Positions 1 to 5,555 are shown, counted from the stretch's first letter. The stretch: 5,555 bases of DNA from JAYWFX01 sp043778575 (GCA_043778575.1 JAYWFX010000090.1:1-5555), one strand, 5' to 3'. Numbers and translations: made by a program. Notes: generated from the sequence alone by a model not told the origin.

Positions 1-621
<621 letters not shown>

Positions 622-804
622 TTTCTAAATTTAGCGAATTTGAACTTGATGAACTTACATTTTACCCACAACAATACTAATATTTAACTATTAATGTTGA
701 TTGCGTTTATTATAATTTGTAAAATTGATTATTTTACTAGAATCCAGCTGTAAATCTGCTGCCTGCTCGTACATAGTTTAGCAATTTGCTGTGGCAACGT
801 ATAA

Positions 805-834
805 ATAAGAGAAACAGAAACCAAAGTTTGTCAA
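805..834 (-). promoter_or_regulatory. Candidate promoter of the 23S rRNA gene
   Basis: On the minus strand there is a perfect -35 TTGACA (829-834) and, after 18 nt, TCTTAT (805-810; four of six matches to TATAAT). Transcription would start near 798, giving a leader of about 175 nt. A second possible -10, a perfect TATAAT on the minus strand near 862-868, has only a poor -35 (TTGGCG at about 19 nt). Either would make 23S independent of an upstream 16S. No boxA-like antitermination sequence was recognised. Confidence 0.35.
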
Positions 835-900
835 GAGAAGTTTTGAGAACACACTCAAATATTATAATAATAGTGCGAGGCAACCCGCCAAGATACGTCA

Positions 901-925
901 TTGACAACACTATTCAAGCTATAAT
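901..925 (+). promoter_or_regulatory. Candidate promoter of the small membrane-protein gene
   Basis: There is a perfect TTGACA (901-906) and a perfect TATAAT (920-925), but the spacer is only 13 nt, well short of the usual 16-18. If TATAAT is the -10, initiation falls about 6-7 nt downstream, at or beside the GTG at 931, so the mRNA would be leaderless or nearly so. The hexamers may not act together. Confidence 0.4.
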
Positions 926-930
926 CAATA

Positions 931-1224
931 GTGATTATGAATAATAAATCTTTTTTTTCTGGGATGGAAGAGGTTCTGTCACGCTTGGTTAGTCTGGTTA
1001 TTTCTGTCGCTTTCTTTGCTATTTTTGTTCTTGCAAAACCGGACCAAACGATCAATCTGAATACCAAAGATCTCAGTATTTGGTTTGTTATGTTTTGGTT
1101 TGTTTATGAGTGTATTGGGTTTTTACTTCATTCTTTATTTATTTATTTTGGGAGAAACTCTGTAAAAAAAGACACCCTAACGATGGACAACCTAAACACT
1201 GATAACCATAGCAAGGGTGAATAG
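931..1224 (+). CDS. Small two-helix membrane protein of unknown function
   Basis: I do not recognise this 97-residue protein. It has two strongly hydrophobic stretches, at about residues 19-36 (LVSLVISVAFFAIFVLA) and about 50-73 (WFVMFWFVYECIGFLLHSLFIYF), joined by a short polar loop and followed by a hydrophilic tail rich in Asn, Asp and Lys. A two-pass inner-membrane protein is the natural reading. The GTG at 931 is the first possible start, with ATG at 937 two codons later; neither has a Shine-Dalgarno sequence, and a TATAAT ends five bases before the GTG. The frame ends in TAG 42 bp before the ssb start, on the same strand, so the two could share a transcript, although a TTGACA in the gap hints at a separate ssb promoter. 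Its reality rests on length, the membrane pattern and the upstream promoter-like motif. Confidence 0.65.
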   Translation: MIMNNKSFFSGMEEVLSRLVSLVISVAFFAIFVLAKPDQTINLNTKDLSIWFVMFWFVYECIGFLLHSLFIYFGRNSVKKDTLTMDNLNTDNHSKGE

Positions 1225-1230
1225 AAACTT

Positions 1231-1258
1231 TTGACATTTTTTAGTTTTAACATAACAT
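1231..1258 (+). promoter_or_regulatory. Candidate promoter of ssb
   Basis: Perfect -35 TTGACA (1231-1236), 16 nt spacer, then TAACAT (1253-1258; four of six matches to TATAAT). Initiation would fall near 1265, just before the ATG at 1267, giving an almost leaderless ssb mRNA. An alternative -10, TACAAT at 1258-1263, matches better but at a 21 nt spacer. The TTG at 1231 is in frame with ssb, but I treat it as part of the -35 box, not as a start codon. Confidence 0.35.
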
Positions 1259-1266
1259 ACAATAAT

Positions 1267-1713
1267 ATGAATAAAATATTTTTAATCGGAAATTTAACCA
1301 AAGATCCTGAGATTCGATCAACACAAGGTGGGAAAAAAATTGCTAGTTTTAGTATCGCAGTAAACGACGGTAAAGACTCGAGCGGACAAGATATAGTTCA
1401 ATATTTTAATATTTCTGCATGGGACAAAACAGCTGATGTTGTGGAGAATTATGCAAAAAGAGGACACAAGATATGTATCGTCGGACGTTTGAAAAATAGA
1501 TCCTGGGACAAGCCTGATGGTACAAAAGCATATGCTACTGACATAACCGCAGATCAAGTAGAGTTATTAACCAGTCGTGCCGAAGCAGAAAGAATTAATC
1601 AAAGTCAGCCAAACACTTCAACTTCATCACCAGCAACAAATAATACTCAGTCACGACAAGCTGATTTACCTGAAATAGATATTGATTCGATAAACATTCA
1701 AATGCCATTCTAA
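1267..1713 (+). CDS. ssb: Single-stranded DNA-binding protein SSB
   Basis: SSB coats single-stranded DNA during replication, recombination and repair and recruits partner proteins through its C-terminal tip. The 148-residue product opens with the family signature MNKIFLIGNLTKDPEIR and has one OB fold (about 1-103) with FSIAVND, FNISAWDKTADVVENYAKRG and the glycine-bearing strand IVGRLKNRSW. A Gln/Ser/Thr/Asn-rich disordered linker (about 104-133) and a tail DLPEIDIDSINIQMPF follow. The final Pro-Phe and the acidic residues match the protein-interaction tip, but the last six, NIQMPF, lack the clustered acids of DDDIPF. The ATG at 1267 is chosen because family homology begins exactly there; an in-frame TTG at 1231 would add 12 unrelated residues. 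No Shine-Dalgarno sequence precedes the ATG. The gene is followed by a hairpin terminator and is convergent with mraY. ssb often sits with rpsF and rpsR; here it does not. Confidence 0.95.
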   Translation: MNKIFLIGNLTKDPEIRSTQGGKKIASFSIAVNDGKDSSGQDIVQYFNISAWDKTADVVENYAKRGHKICIVGRLKNRSWDKPDGTKAYATDITADQVELLTSRAEAERINQSQPNTSTSSPATNNTQSRQADLPEIDIDSINIQMPF

Positions 1714-1730
1714 TTAAAACTGTATAACAC

Positions 1731-1756
1731 AAGTGCTCCCTCAAGGGGTGTTTTTT
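1731..1756 (+). terminator. Rho-independent terminator after ssb
   Basis: Starting 17 bp after the ssb stop, AAGTG-C-TCCC pairs with GGGGTGTTT around a TCAA loop (one bulged C and several G-U pairs) and runs into a six-T tract (1751-1756). The stem is modest, but position and T tract fit. Read from the mraY side, the reverse strand has no good T tract, so termination of mraY here would be weak. Confidence 0.65.
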
Positions 1757-1788
1757 GTGCCAGAATTTTAAGAAACGGCTGTTTTTAT

Positions 1789-2910
1789 TTATCTAACCAA
1801 CAAACCGAAAACTAAACCCAACGCAGAAGCCATAACAGTGACAATCCAATACCGTGCAGTCACTTGACTTCGACTCCACCCAAGACCTTCTAGGTGGTGG
1901 TGAAACGGAGCTGCTAAAAACACTTTTTTCTTTCGAATTTTTTTAGATAAGATTTGAATTATGTTTGATCCTGATGTAATAACAAGCATAATACCAGCGA
2001 TAGGTAAAATATACACAGTGTTAGTCAGAAATGCTACCACACCAAGTGTTAGTAAAACACCAACACAACCTGTATCACCCATAAAAAACCGAGCTGGTGA
2101 TATATTGAACCACAGGTAAGCAACCATGGATCCGACCAAGACCATCATCAGCGTAGCAATATCAAAAAAACCTCTAATAAATGCTATGGAGGCAAAACAC
2201 AAATAGATTGGAATAAACGTGCCAGCTGCCAATCCATCAAACCCATCAATCACAGAACTGCTCCACAAAGCCACCAAACTAACCGTGGTCATAGGAATAA
2301 TTAACCAGTCTGCACCTAGACTTTTGAGGTTTAACACTCCGGGGATAATATCCACGTTTACTAAGTTTAATTTAAAATAAAACCACACTCCAATCAGAAA
2401 GCTCAAAATAGTTACCAAAACAATTCTATGACTCAACTTGAGACCACCTCCAGCTTTGTAATTACCACCAGACTCAAGCGTAGCAAGAGCATCGTCAATG
2501 AAACCTATTATTGATCCGACAAATAATGTTCCAATAGGGATAAATGTCCATCTTCGAGAAACAAAATTAAGAAACTGAAACAGCTTGTTTGTAGGATCAG
2601 CCTTGAGTAAAATCCAGAAAAACAAGGCAAATACAATAGCTGTGACCCATATCAATAACCCTCCAGCCCTCGGTACTTTTATCTTGGCTTCATCTCTATC
2701 ATAAAAAGCCTTTGTAACAGTAAGTTTTTCTCCTGTGGTAGCTATGTCGCGACTTTTCTTTTTCCAAAACTTGAGCCAAACAAGCACTTCAACCAAACTT
2801 GGAGCCCACCACATTGCTATGAGATAGGTGAGAATAGTATACGTAAGAATTTTAGCAAACTGGAGGTAGATAACAGAGTCGATATTCACAGACAGCTTTG
2901 TGACTCTCAC
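1789..2910 (-). CDS. mraY: Phospho-N-acetylmuramoyl-pentapeptide-transferase MraY
   Basis: MraY transfers phospho-MurNAc-pentapeptide from UDP to undecaprenyl phosphate, making lipid I, the first membrane step of peptidoglycan synthesis (EC 2.7.8.13). The 373-residue protein is highly hydrophobic with about ten predicted helices, slightly longer than the usual 320-360. Visible motifs are VPRAGGLL (79-86), the Asp pair in GFIDDALA (D139, D140), IDGFDGLAAG (D222, D225), FMGDTG (D279) and the triple histidine in APFHHHLEGLGW (337-339). These together set MraY apart from related WecA-type enzymes, which lack the HHH loop. The usual Asn of N-L-T-D-G-L-D-G-L appears as Ser219 (S-V-I-D-G-F-D-G-L). 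The GTG start at 2910 overlaps the stop of the upstream glycosyltransferase as GTGA, which suggests translational coupling. No mur or fts genes adjoin it, so it lies outside a dcw cluster. Confidence 0.95.
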   Translation of the reverse strand: MRVTKLSVNIDSVIYLQFAKILTYTILTYLIAMWWAPSLVEVLVWLKFWKKKSRDIATTGEKLTVTKAFYDRDEAKIKVPRAGGLLIWVTAIVFALFFWILLKADPTNKLFQFLNFVSRRWTFIPIGTLFVGSIIGFIDDALATLESGGNYKAGGGLKLSHRIVLVTILSFLIGVWFYFKLNLVNVDIIPGVLNLKSLGADWLIIPMTTVSLVALWSSSVIDGFDGLAAGTFIPIYLCFASIAFIRGFFDIATLMMVLVGSMVAYLWFNISPARFFMGDTGCVGVLLTLGVVAFLTNTVYILPIAGIMLVITSGSNIIQILSKKIRKKKVFLAAPFHHHLEGLGWSRSQVTARYWIVTVMASALGLVFGLLVR

Positions 2911-3452
2911 TCTAAAATTTTGTCAATCAGACTGGATTGGGCGTTGCCTATTTCCTCCCAACTAAACTTGGTTGTCATTTCATGAGTTCGATCAGAAATA
3001 CGTCGACAAAAAACCTTGTCTTTTATCAATATTTCTATTGCAACTGATAACTCATCCTCATCAAAAGGATTCACATACACTGCTGATGATTTTGCAATCT
3101 CAGGCATACTACTAATACTTGATGTAATTACCGCTTTTGTGTGTTTAAATGCTTCCAGTATCGGAAAGCCAAAACCTTCATACAGTGAGGGATATACGAT
3201 AAATTTAGCATCTTTTAAAAGGTTGTTTTTTTCGATTTCTGTAGGACTAATCACCCATTGTATATTTTTAATATTATTAAGAGCAATGTGTTTTTTTAAT
3301 TTCTCAAAATACAGATGATTTACAATAAATCCACACAGAATTAACCCTAAATGAGAATCTGTGTTTCTATCCAAAAACTTTTTATGTGCGTTTATAAGTC
3401 TCAGCCAATTCTTTCTAGGTTCAATTCCAGACAATGCTAAATAGTAATACAT
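2907..3452 (-). CDS. Glycosyltransferase family 4, C-terminal domain only (probable truncated gene)
   Basis: The product matches the C-terminal, nucleotide-sugar-binding Rossmann domain of GT-B fold, GT4-type glycosyltransferases. It has the domain-opening strand LALSGIEPRKNWLRLI, then VISPTEIEKNNLLKDAKFIVYPSLYEGFGFPILEAFK with the E-x7-E pair (the Glu of EGFGFP and the Glu of LEA), SSMPEIA and a closing FSWEEIG helix. Full enzymes run about 350-400 residues with an N-terminal acceptor domain; this product has 181 (194 from an upstream TTG at 3491). The ATG at 3452 is chosen because homology begins almost at once after it. An in-frame stop lies at 3504-3506 and mscL starts on the other strand at 3542, so no room remains for the missing half. 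It ends in TGA overlapping mraY. Probably a remnant of a larger gene, though a one-domain partner protein cannot be excluded. The sugar and acceptor are unknown. Confidence 0.8.
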   Translation of the reverse strand: MYYYLALSGIEPRKNWLRLINAHKKFLDRNTDSHLGLILCGFIVNHLYFEKLKKHIALNNIKNIQWVISPTEIEKNNLLKDAKFIVYPSLYEGFGFPILEAFKHTKAVITSSISSMPEIAKSSAVYVNPFDEDELSVAIEILIKDKVFCRRISDRTHEMTTKFSWEEIGNAQSSLIDKILE

Positions 3453-3484
3453 AAATGATAAAAATGAACAAAATAATTGAATTC

Positions 3485-3514
3485 TTGACAAACCAATATA
3501 ATGTTATGTATTTA
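3485..3514 (+). promoter_or_regulatory. Candidate promoter of mscL
   Basis: Perfect TTGACA (3485-3490), then TATTTA (3509-3514) at 18 nt, four of six matches to the -10. A perfect TATAAT lies at 3497-3502, too close to that -35 and with only TAATTG at 17 nt upstream. The reverse complement of this spot contains the possible TTG start of the glycosyltransferase fragment, so the two genes share a very tight divergent region. Confidence 0.3.
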
Positions 3515-3541
3515 GATATATACTTAAACAAGTAAATATAT

Positions 3542-3883
3542 ATGAAAAATCAAGTTAATATGGGAACCTCAATGGCAAAAGAATTCATGGATTTCATCAA
3601 AAAATATGGAGTTATCGGTCTTGCAATCGGTGTGGTTACTGGAGGTGCTGTCAAGGCGTTGGTAGACAGTATCGTATTGAATCTGCTAAGTCCTCTAGTT
3701 GGTTTAATTACTGGTGGTGTAAATTTGTCAGCACTTAAGTTTACTCTAGGAAAAGCAGAAATAACATACGGTCTATTTCTCAACGATTTAATCAGCTTTC
3801 TAGCTATTATGCTCGTAGTGTTCTTCATAATAAAATTCTTTATTGGAAAATTTATGAGCGACGACGAACATGCAAAGGTATAG
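3542..3883 (+). CDS. mscL: Large-conductance mechanosensitive channel MscL
   Basis: MscL forms a homopentameric inner-membrane pore that opens under high membrane tension and releases solutes during sudden osmotic downshock. The 113-residue product has the amphipathic N-terminal start KEFMDFIKKYG, then TM1 (about 24-49) with the glycine/alanine-rich pore helix GLAIGVVTGGAVKALVDSIV and the conserved LLSPLVGLITGG turn. A short periplasmic loop (about 60-76) and TM2 (about 77-101, YGLFLNDLISFLAIMLVVFFIIKFFI) follow, ending in a very short charged tail. E. coli MscL has 136 residues; here the loop and the cytoplasmic C-terminal helix are reduced. The first ATG (3542) is given; the ATG at 3572 (MAKEFMDF) matches the family's usual N-terminus better and has a faint GGGA before it. 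Transcribed alone, divergent from the glycosyltransferase-mraY pair. Confidence 0.92.
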   Translation: MKNQVNMGTSMAKEFMDFIKKYGVIGLAIGVVTGGAVKALVDSIVLNLLSPLVGLITGGVNLSALKFTLGKAEITYGLFLNDLISFLAIMLVVFFIIKFFIGKFMSDDEHAKV

Positions 3884-3910
3884 CACCCTAATCCAAAACA
3901 ACTAGACACT

Positions 3911-3935
3911 TATCCCCTACTAATCTAGGGGTATA
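3911..3935 (+). terminator. Hairpin after mscL, possible terminator
   Basis: CCCCTA (3914-3919) pairs with TAGGGG (3926-3931) around a six-base loop, and A/T pairs beyond a one-base bulge extend the stem to TAT/ATA. It lies 27 bp after the mscL stop. The following sequence is only moderately T-rich (TATCATTTAT) with no run of T, so it is a weak intrinsic terminator or an mRNA 3'-end structure. Confidence 0.45.
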
Positions 3936-3980
3936 TCATTTATCAAAGTGACTTCGTATAATCTCATTATCTTACTTTAT

Positions 3981-4009
3981 TTGACAAACGATCAATGCTC
4001 AGTTAAACA
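3981..4009 (+). promoter_or_regulatory. Candidate promoter of tRNA-Ser
   Basis: Perfect TTGACA (3981-3986), then TAAACA (4004-4009) at a 17 nt spacer. The -10 is poor (three of six), but position fits: initiation near 4016 would leave only a few nucleotides before the tRNA 5' end at 4020. Confidence 0.4.
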
Positions 4010-4019
4010 TAAAAGGTAA

Positions 4020-4105
4020 GGAAGCGTCGCATAGTGGTCTAGTGCACTTGTCTTGAAAACAAGCAGATGAAAGTCTCAAGAGTTCGAATCTCTTCGCTTC
4101 CGCCA
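4020..4105 (+). tRNA. tRNA-Ser (anticodon UGA)
   Basis: A complete class II cloverleaf can be drawn by eye. The acceptor GGAAGCG (4020-4026) pairs fully with CGCTTCC (4095-4101), followed by discriminator G and an encoded CCA (4103-4105). The D stem is GCA/TGC. The anticodon stem CTTGT/ACAAG closes the loop CTTGAAA with anticodon TGA at 4054-4056. A long variable arm (about 4064-4077) is typical of serine tRNAs, and the T stem AAGAG/CTCTT holds loop TTCGAAT. It reads UCA and, with wobble, other UCN serine codons. It stands alone between mscL and the convergent smpB and is followed by a hairpin terminator. Confidence 0.96.
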
Positions 4106-4133
4106 TTGATTTTAATCATAAATATTCAACTTA

Positions 4134-4164
4134 AAATTATACCCGTTACAGGGTATTTTGTTTT
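4134..4164 (+). terminator. Rho-independent terminator after tRNA-Ser, possibly bidirectional
   Basis: ATACCC (4139-4144) and GGGTAT (4151-4156) form a perfect 6-bp stem with a GTTACA loop, followed by TTTGTTTT. A-rich sequence before the stem (AAAATT) can pair further with the T tract. On the minus strand the same hairpin is followed by AATTTTAA and lies about 40 bp past the smpB stop, so it may also end smpB transcripts. Confidence 0.75.
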
Positions 4165-4204
4165 GATCAAATTTCTAAGAGTTCTACTGCGAAGACCTTA
4201 AGGC

Positions 4205-4612
4205 TCAATACTCTAGTCGTGACTCTTCCCTATCTAAATCTCTTTTCTTTATCGTCTCCCGTTTATCAAAATTCTTTTTGCCTTTCACAATTGCTATTTC
4301 AGCTTTTAACCACCTGCCGACAGTTTTTATATTTAATACAGTGCAGCTCAGACCTTTTTCTAGAATCTTTCCACGAATCTCACCAACCTCTTTCTTTTTG
4401 AGAAGTAGTTTTATGTTTTCTCTCAAACTATCATTGCCAAACCCGATGATAAACAACTCGCCTTTTTGATTTATGACATAGTTACCGACAATCTGTACCC
4501 TACCAGATCGAACTAGCTTCACCATCGCCCCAGACAAAGATAATCCAGCCTGATAAGACTCAAGGATATGGTAATCAAACCTCACTTTTTTATTCGTCAA
4601 TATCACAGCCAT
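4205..4612 (-). CDS. smpB: SsrA (tmRNA)-binding protein SmpB, compact form
   Basis: SmpB binds the tRNA-like end of tmRNA and delivers it to stalled ribosomes for trans-translation, which releases the ribosome and tags the unfinished protein. The 135-residue product shows NKKVRFDYHILESYQAGLSLSGAMVKLVRSG (about 7-37), YVINQKGELFIIG, KLLLKKKEVGEIRGKILEKG (about 68-87), the strand LKAEIAIVKGKK (about 102-113) and the basic tail DKRETIKKRDLDREESR (about 117-132), which enters the mRNA channel in the known complex. It is shorter than the usual 150-160: the segment before KLLL, normally containing a conserved N-x-x-R-x-R-K-like stretch, is cut to GFGNDSLRENI. The usual G-x-E-V-K-S reads G-A-M-V-K-L. 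The start is ATG at 4612, with no Shine-Dalgarno sequence. It ends in TGA exactly where the family ends, so UGA is a stop. It lies downstream of leuS on the same strand, beyond a terminator; no tmRNA gene is in the window. Confidence 0.93.
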   Translation of the reverse strand: MAVILTNKKVRFDYHILESYQAGLSLSGAMVKLVRSGRVQIVGNYVINQKGELFIIGFGNDSLRENIKLLLKKKEVGEIRGKILEKGLSCTVLNIKTVGRWLKAEIAIVKGKKNFDKRETIKKRDLDREESRLEY

Positions 4613-4657
4613 ATATAGTCCAAAGTCTCAGATTATTTACCTGTGTTGTCAAAGCAC

Positions 4658-4685
4658 AAAAAAAGAGGGATATACCCCCTGCTCT
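4658..4685 (-). terminator. Rho-independent terminator after leuS
   Basis: On the minus strand, AGAG-CA-GGGG pairs with TCCC-TCT around a short GTATA-type loop (4664-4685) and runs directly into seven T (4658-4664). It starts 24 bp after the leuS stop codon. This separates leuS from smpB, though read-through into smpB is possible because no convincing smpB promoter was found: a TTGACA exists at 4647-4652 (minus) but no -10 at a proper distance. Confidence 0.75.
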
Positions 4686-4709
4686 AACCAAAATATATAT
4701 TGATCCTCC

Positions 4710-5555
4710 CTACTCTATCACAAAACTAACAATTCGATTTGGAATGTATTTTGTAAACGAGATCTGATTTCCAGTTAGCCATTTCTCAGCTACCGTTTTT
4801 GCTGTATCTATCACAACATCATCAGCAGAGTCTGATTCAATCACAAAACTCGCACGTACCTTGCCGTTTATCTGAACCACAATAGTGACAAATTCATCAA
4901 CCAATAATCGCTCGTTAAAAACTGGGTATTGTTGGGTATGAACAGAGTTTTTGTTTCCTATAGCACTCCAAAGTTCTTCGGTAATATATGGTGCAAACGG
5001 TGCTAGAATGAGAATAAAACGCTCAAACTGATGAGCGGAAAGCCCACCGAAATCGTCGGCAGAATTTACAAACTTCATACACTCAGACACAGATGTATTA
5101 AATGACATGGTTTCTATGTCTTCACCAACTTTTTTAATAAGTCTGTGGAGTATCACCTCTATCTTTGACTCATTTTTAGATGAAACAGCTATTTTATCTT
5201 GCATTTTCCACACCCTATCCAAAAATCTACGTACTCCCTTTACCGTATTGGCACTCCAGGCAATTCCATCCTCAAACGGGCCCATAAACATCTGATACAT
5301 TCTGAGTGTATCTGCTCCATAGTCAGCTATAATATCGTTTGGATTGACTACATTTCCCCATCTTTTTGACATCTTTCGACCGTCTTCTCCCCTTACCAAT
5401 CCCTGATGCCTAACAACTACAAAAGGCTCATTAAAACCAATTAAACCCTCATCAAACAAGACCTTGGTAAAGAATCTAGCATATAACAGGTGCATTGTGG
5501 AGTGTTCAGCACCGATAATATACTGATCTACTGGCATCCATTTTTTCATCTCAGC
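4710..5555 (-). CDS. leuS: Leucyl-tRNA synthetase, C-terminal part (partial)
   Basis: Class I synthetase that charges tRNA-Leu with leucine (EC 6.1.1.4). The gene enters from the right edge; 282 residues are visible and the reading frame stays open at base 5555, so the ATG at 5549 is an internal methionine. The visible part begins with the catalytic-domain segment WMPVDQYIIGAEHSTMHLLYARFF, which is diagnostic for LeuRS. The ATP-binding KMSKS-type loop, here KMSKR (about 5361-5375), comes next, with NPNDIIADYGADTLRMYQMFMGPFEDGIAWS after it. The helical anticodon-binding domain follows (FLDRVWK to ILAPFAPYITEELW), then the small C-terminal domain starting VVQINGKVRASF. The leucine-specific insertion found before KMSKS in E. 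coli is absent. It ends in TAG and has its own terminator. Confidence 0.96.
   Translation of the reverse strand, partial: AEMKKWMPVDQYIIGAEHSTMHLLYARFFTKVLFDEGLIGFNEPFVVVRHQGLVRGEDGRKMSKRWGNVVNPNDIIADYGADTLRMYQMFMGPFEDGIAWSANTVKGVRRFLDRVWKMQDKIAVSSKNESKIEVILHRLIKKVGEDIETMSFNTSVSECMKFVNSADDFGGLSAHQFERFILILAPFAPYITEELWSAIGNKNSVHTQQYPVFNERLLVDEFVTIVVQINGKVRASFVIESDSADDVVIDTAKTVAEKWLTGNQISFTKYIPNRIVSFVIE

Larger units (their letters stand above)
622..930. other. Intergenic region between divergent 23S rRNA and a small membrane-protein gene
   Basis: This stretch of about 309 bp holds no supported gene. I looked for a 16S 3' end (anti-Shine-Dalgarno CCTCC context), for tRNA-Ile or tRNA-Ala cloverleafs and for 5S sequence on both strands and found none. 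It is AT-rich. It contains promoter-like motifs for both directions (listed separately), a short direct repeat GAACTT-GAT-GAACTT at 642-656 in what would be the pre-23S leader, and an 11-base near-palindrome AGCAATTTGCT at about 780-790. The minus-strand leader of 23S would be about 175-230 nt, depending on the promoter used. Confidence 0.7.

Noticed and set aside
622..930. 16S 3' end or spacer tRNA upstream of 23S
   Set aside because: No cloverleaf, CCA end or conserved 16S terminal sequence could be found on either strand.
855..1067. Open frame of 70 codons on the minus strand
   Set aside because: It overlaps the membrane-protein gene in antisense, has no recognisable domain, and lies in the 23S upstream region.
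1231..1266. TTG start extending SSB by 12 residues
   Set aside because: The added residues are unrelated to the SSB family and the TTG belongs to a perfect TTGACA -35-like box.
3550..3909. Open frame of 119 codons antisense to mscL
   Set aside because: It mirrors the mscL coding sequence, which has unmistakable family features; the antisense product shows none.
4205..4207. UGA read as glycine or tryptophan
   Set aside because: The smpB frame ends at this TGA exactly where SmpB proteins normally end, and the glycosyltransferase TGA forms a stop/start overlap with mraY.

Overview
The window reads as an AT-rich bacterial chromosome segment, most likely from a small-genome lineage of the Candidate Phyla Radiation (Patescibacteria). 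This is an inference. It rests on low GC, compact housekeeping genes in mixed order, mraY outside any cell-wall cluster, a shortened SmpB, a 23S rRNA gene with no 16S next to it, and the near absence of Shine-Dalgarno sequences. UGA is an ordinary stop codon here: it ends smpB at the expected family C-terminus and ends the glycosyltransferase in a GTGA overlap with mraY. That argues against the CPR groups that recode UGA as glycine.

Left part (1-930): the 5' about 620 nt of a 23S rRNA gene on the minus strand, running out of the window at base 1. The roughly 300 bp before its 5' end hold no 16S rRNA, no tRNA and no supported ORF, only promoter-like motifs. The next gene points the other way, so the 23S gene appears to have its own promoter. 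The 23S 5' domain carries a variable-region expansion with a UUCG-capped hairpin.

Middle part (931-3883): a small two-helix membrane protein of unknown function and ssb run rightward and end at a hairpin terminator. Convergent to them lies a minus-strand pair: a glycosyltransferase family 4 gene that has only its C-terminal half, overlapping by four bases the GTG start of mraY (phospho-MurNAc-pentapeptide transferase). Divergent from that pair is mscL, a mechanosensitive channel gene.

Right part (3884-5555): a tRNA-Ser(UGA) gene with encoded CCA and a hairpin terminator that may work in both directions. It is followed on the minus strand by smpB (trans-translation) and the 3' part of leuS (leucyl-tRNA synthetase), separated by a strong leuS terminator.

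Most genes are core functions: translation, ribosome rescue, DNA maintenance, wall precursor synthesis and osmotic safety. I see no CRISPR array, insertion sequence, phage gene or clear accessory system. The points worth a second look are the unlinked 23S, the half glycosyltransferase, the compact SmpB, the altered MraY and LeuRS motifs, and the start sites without ribosome binding sites.
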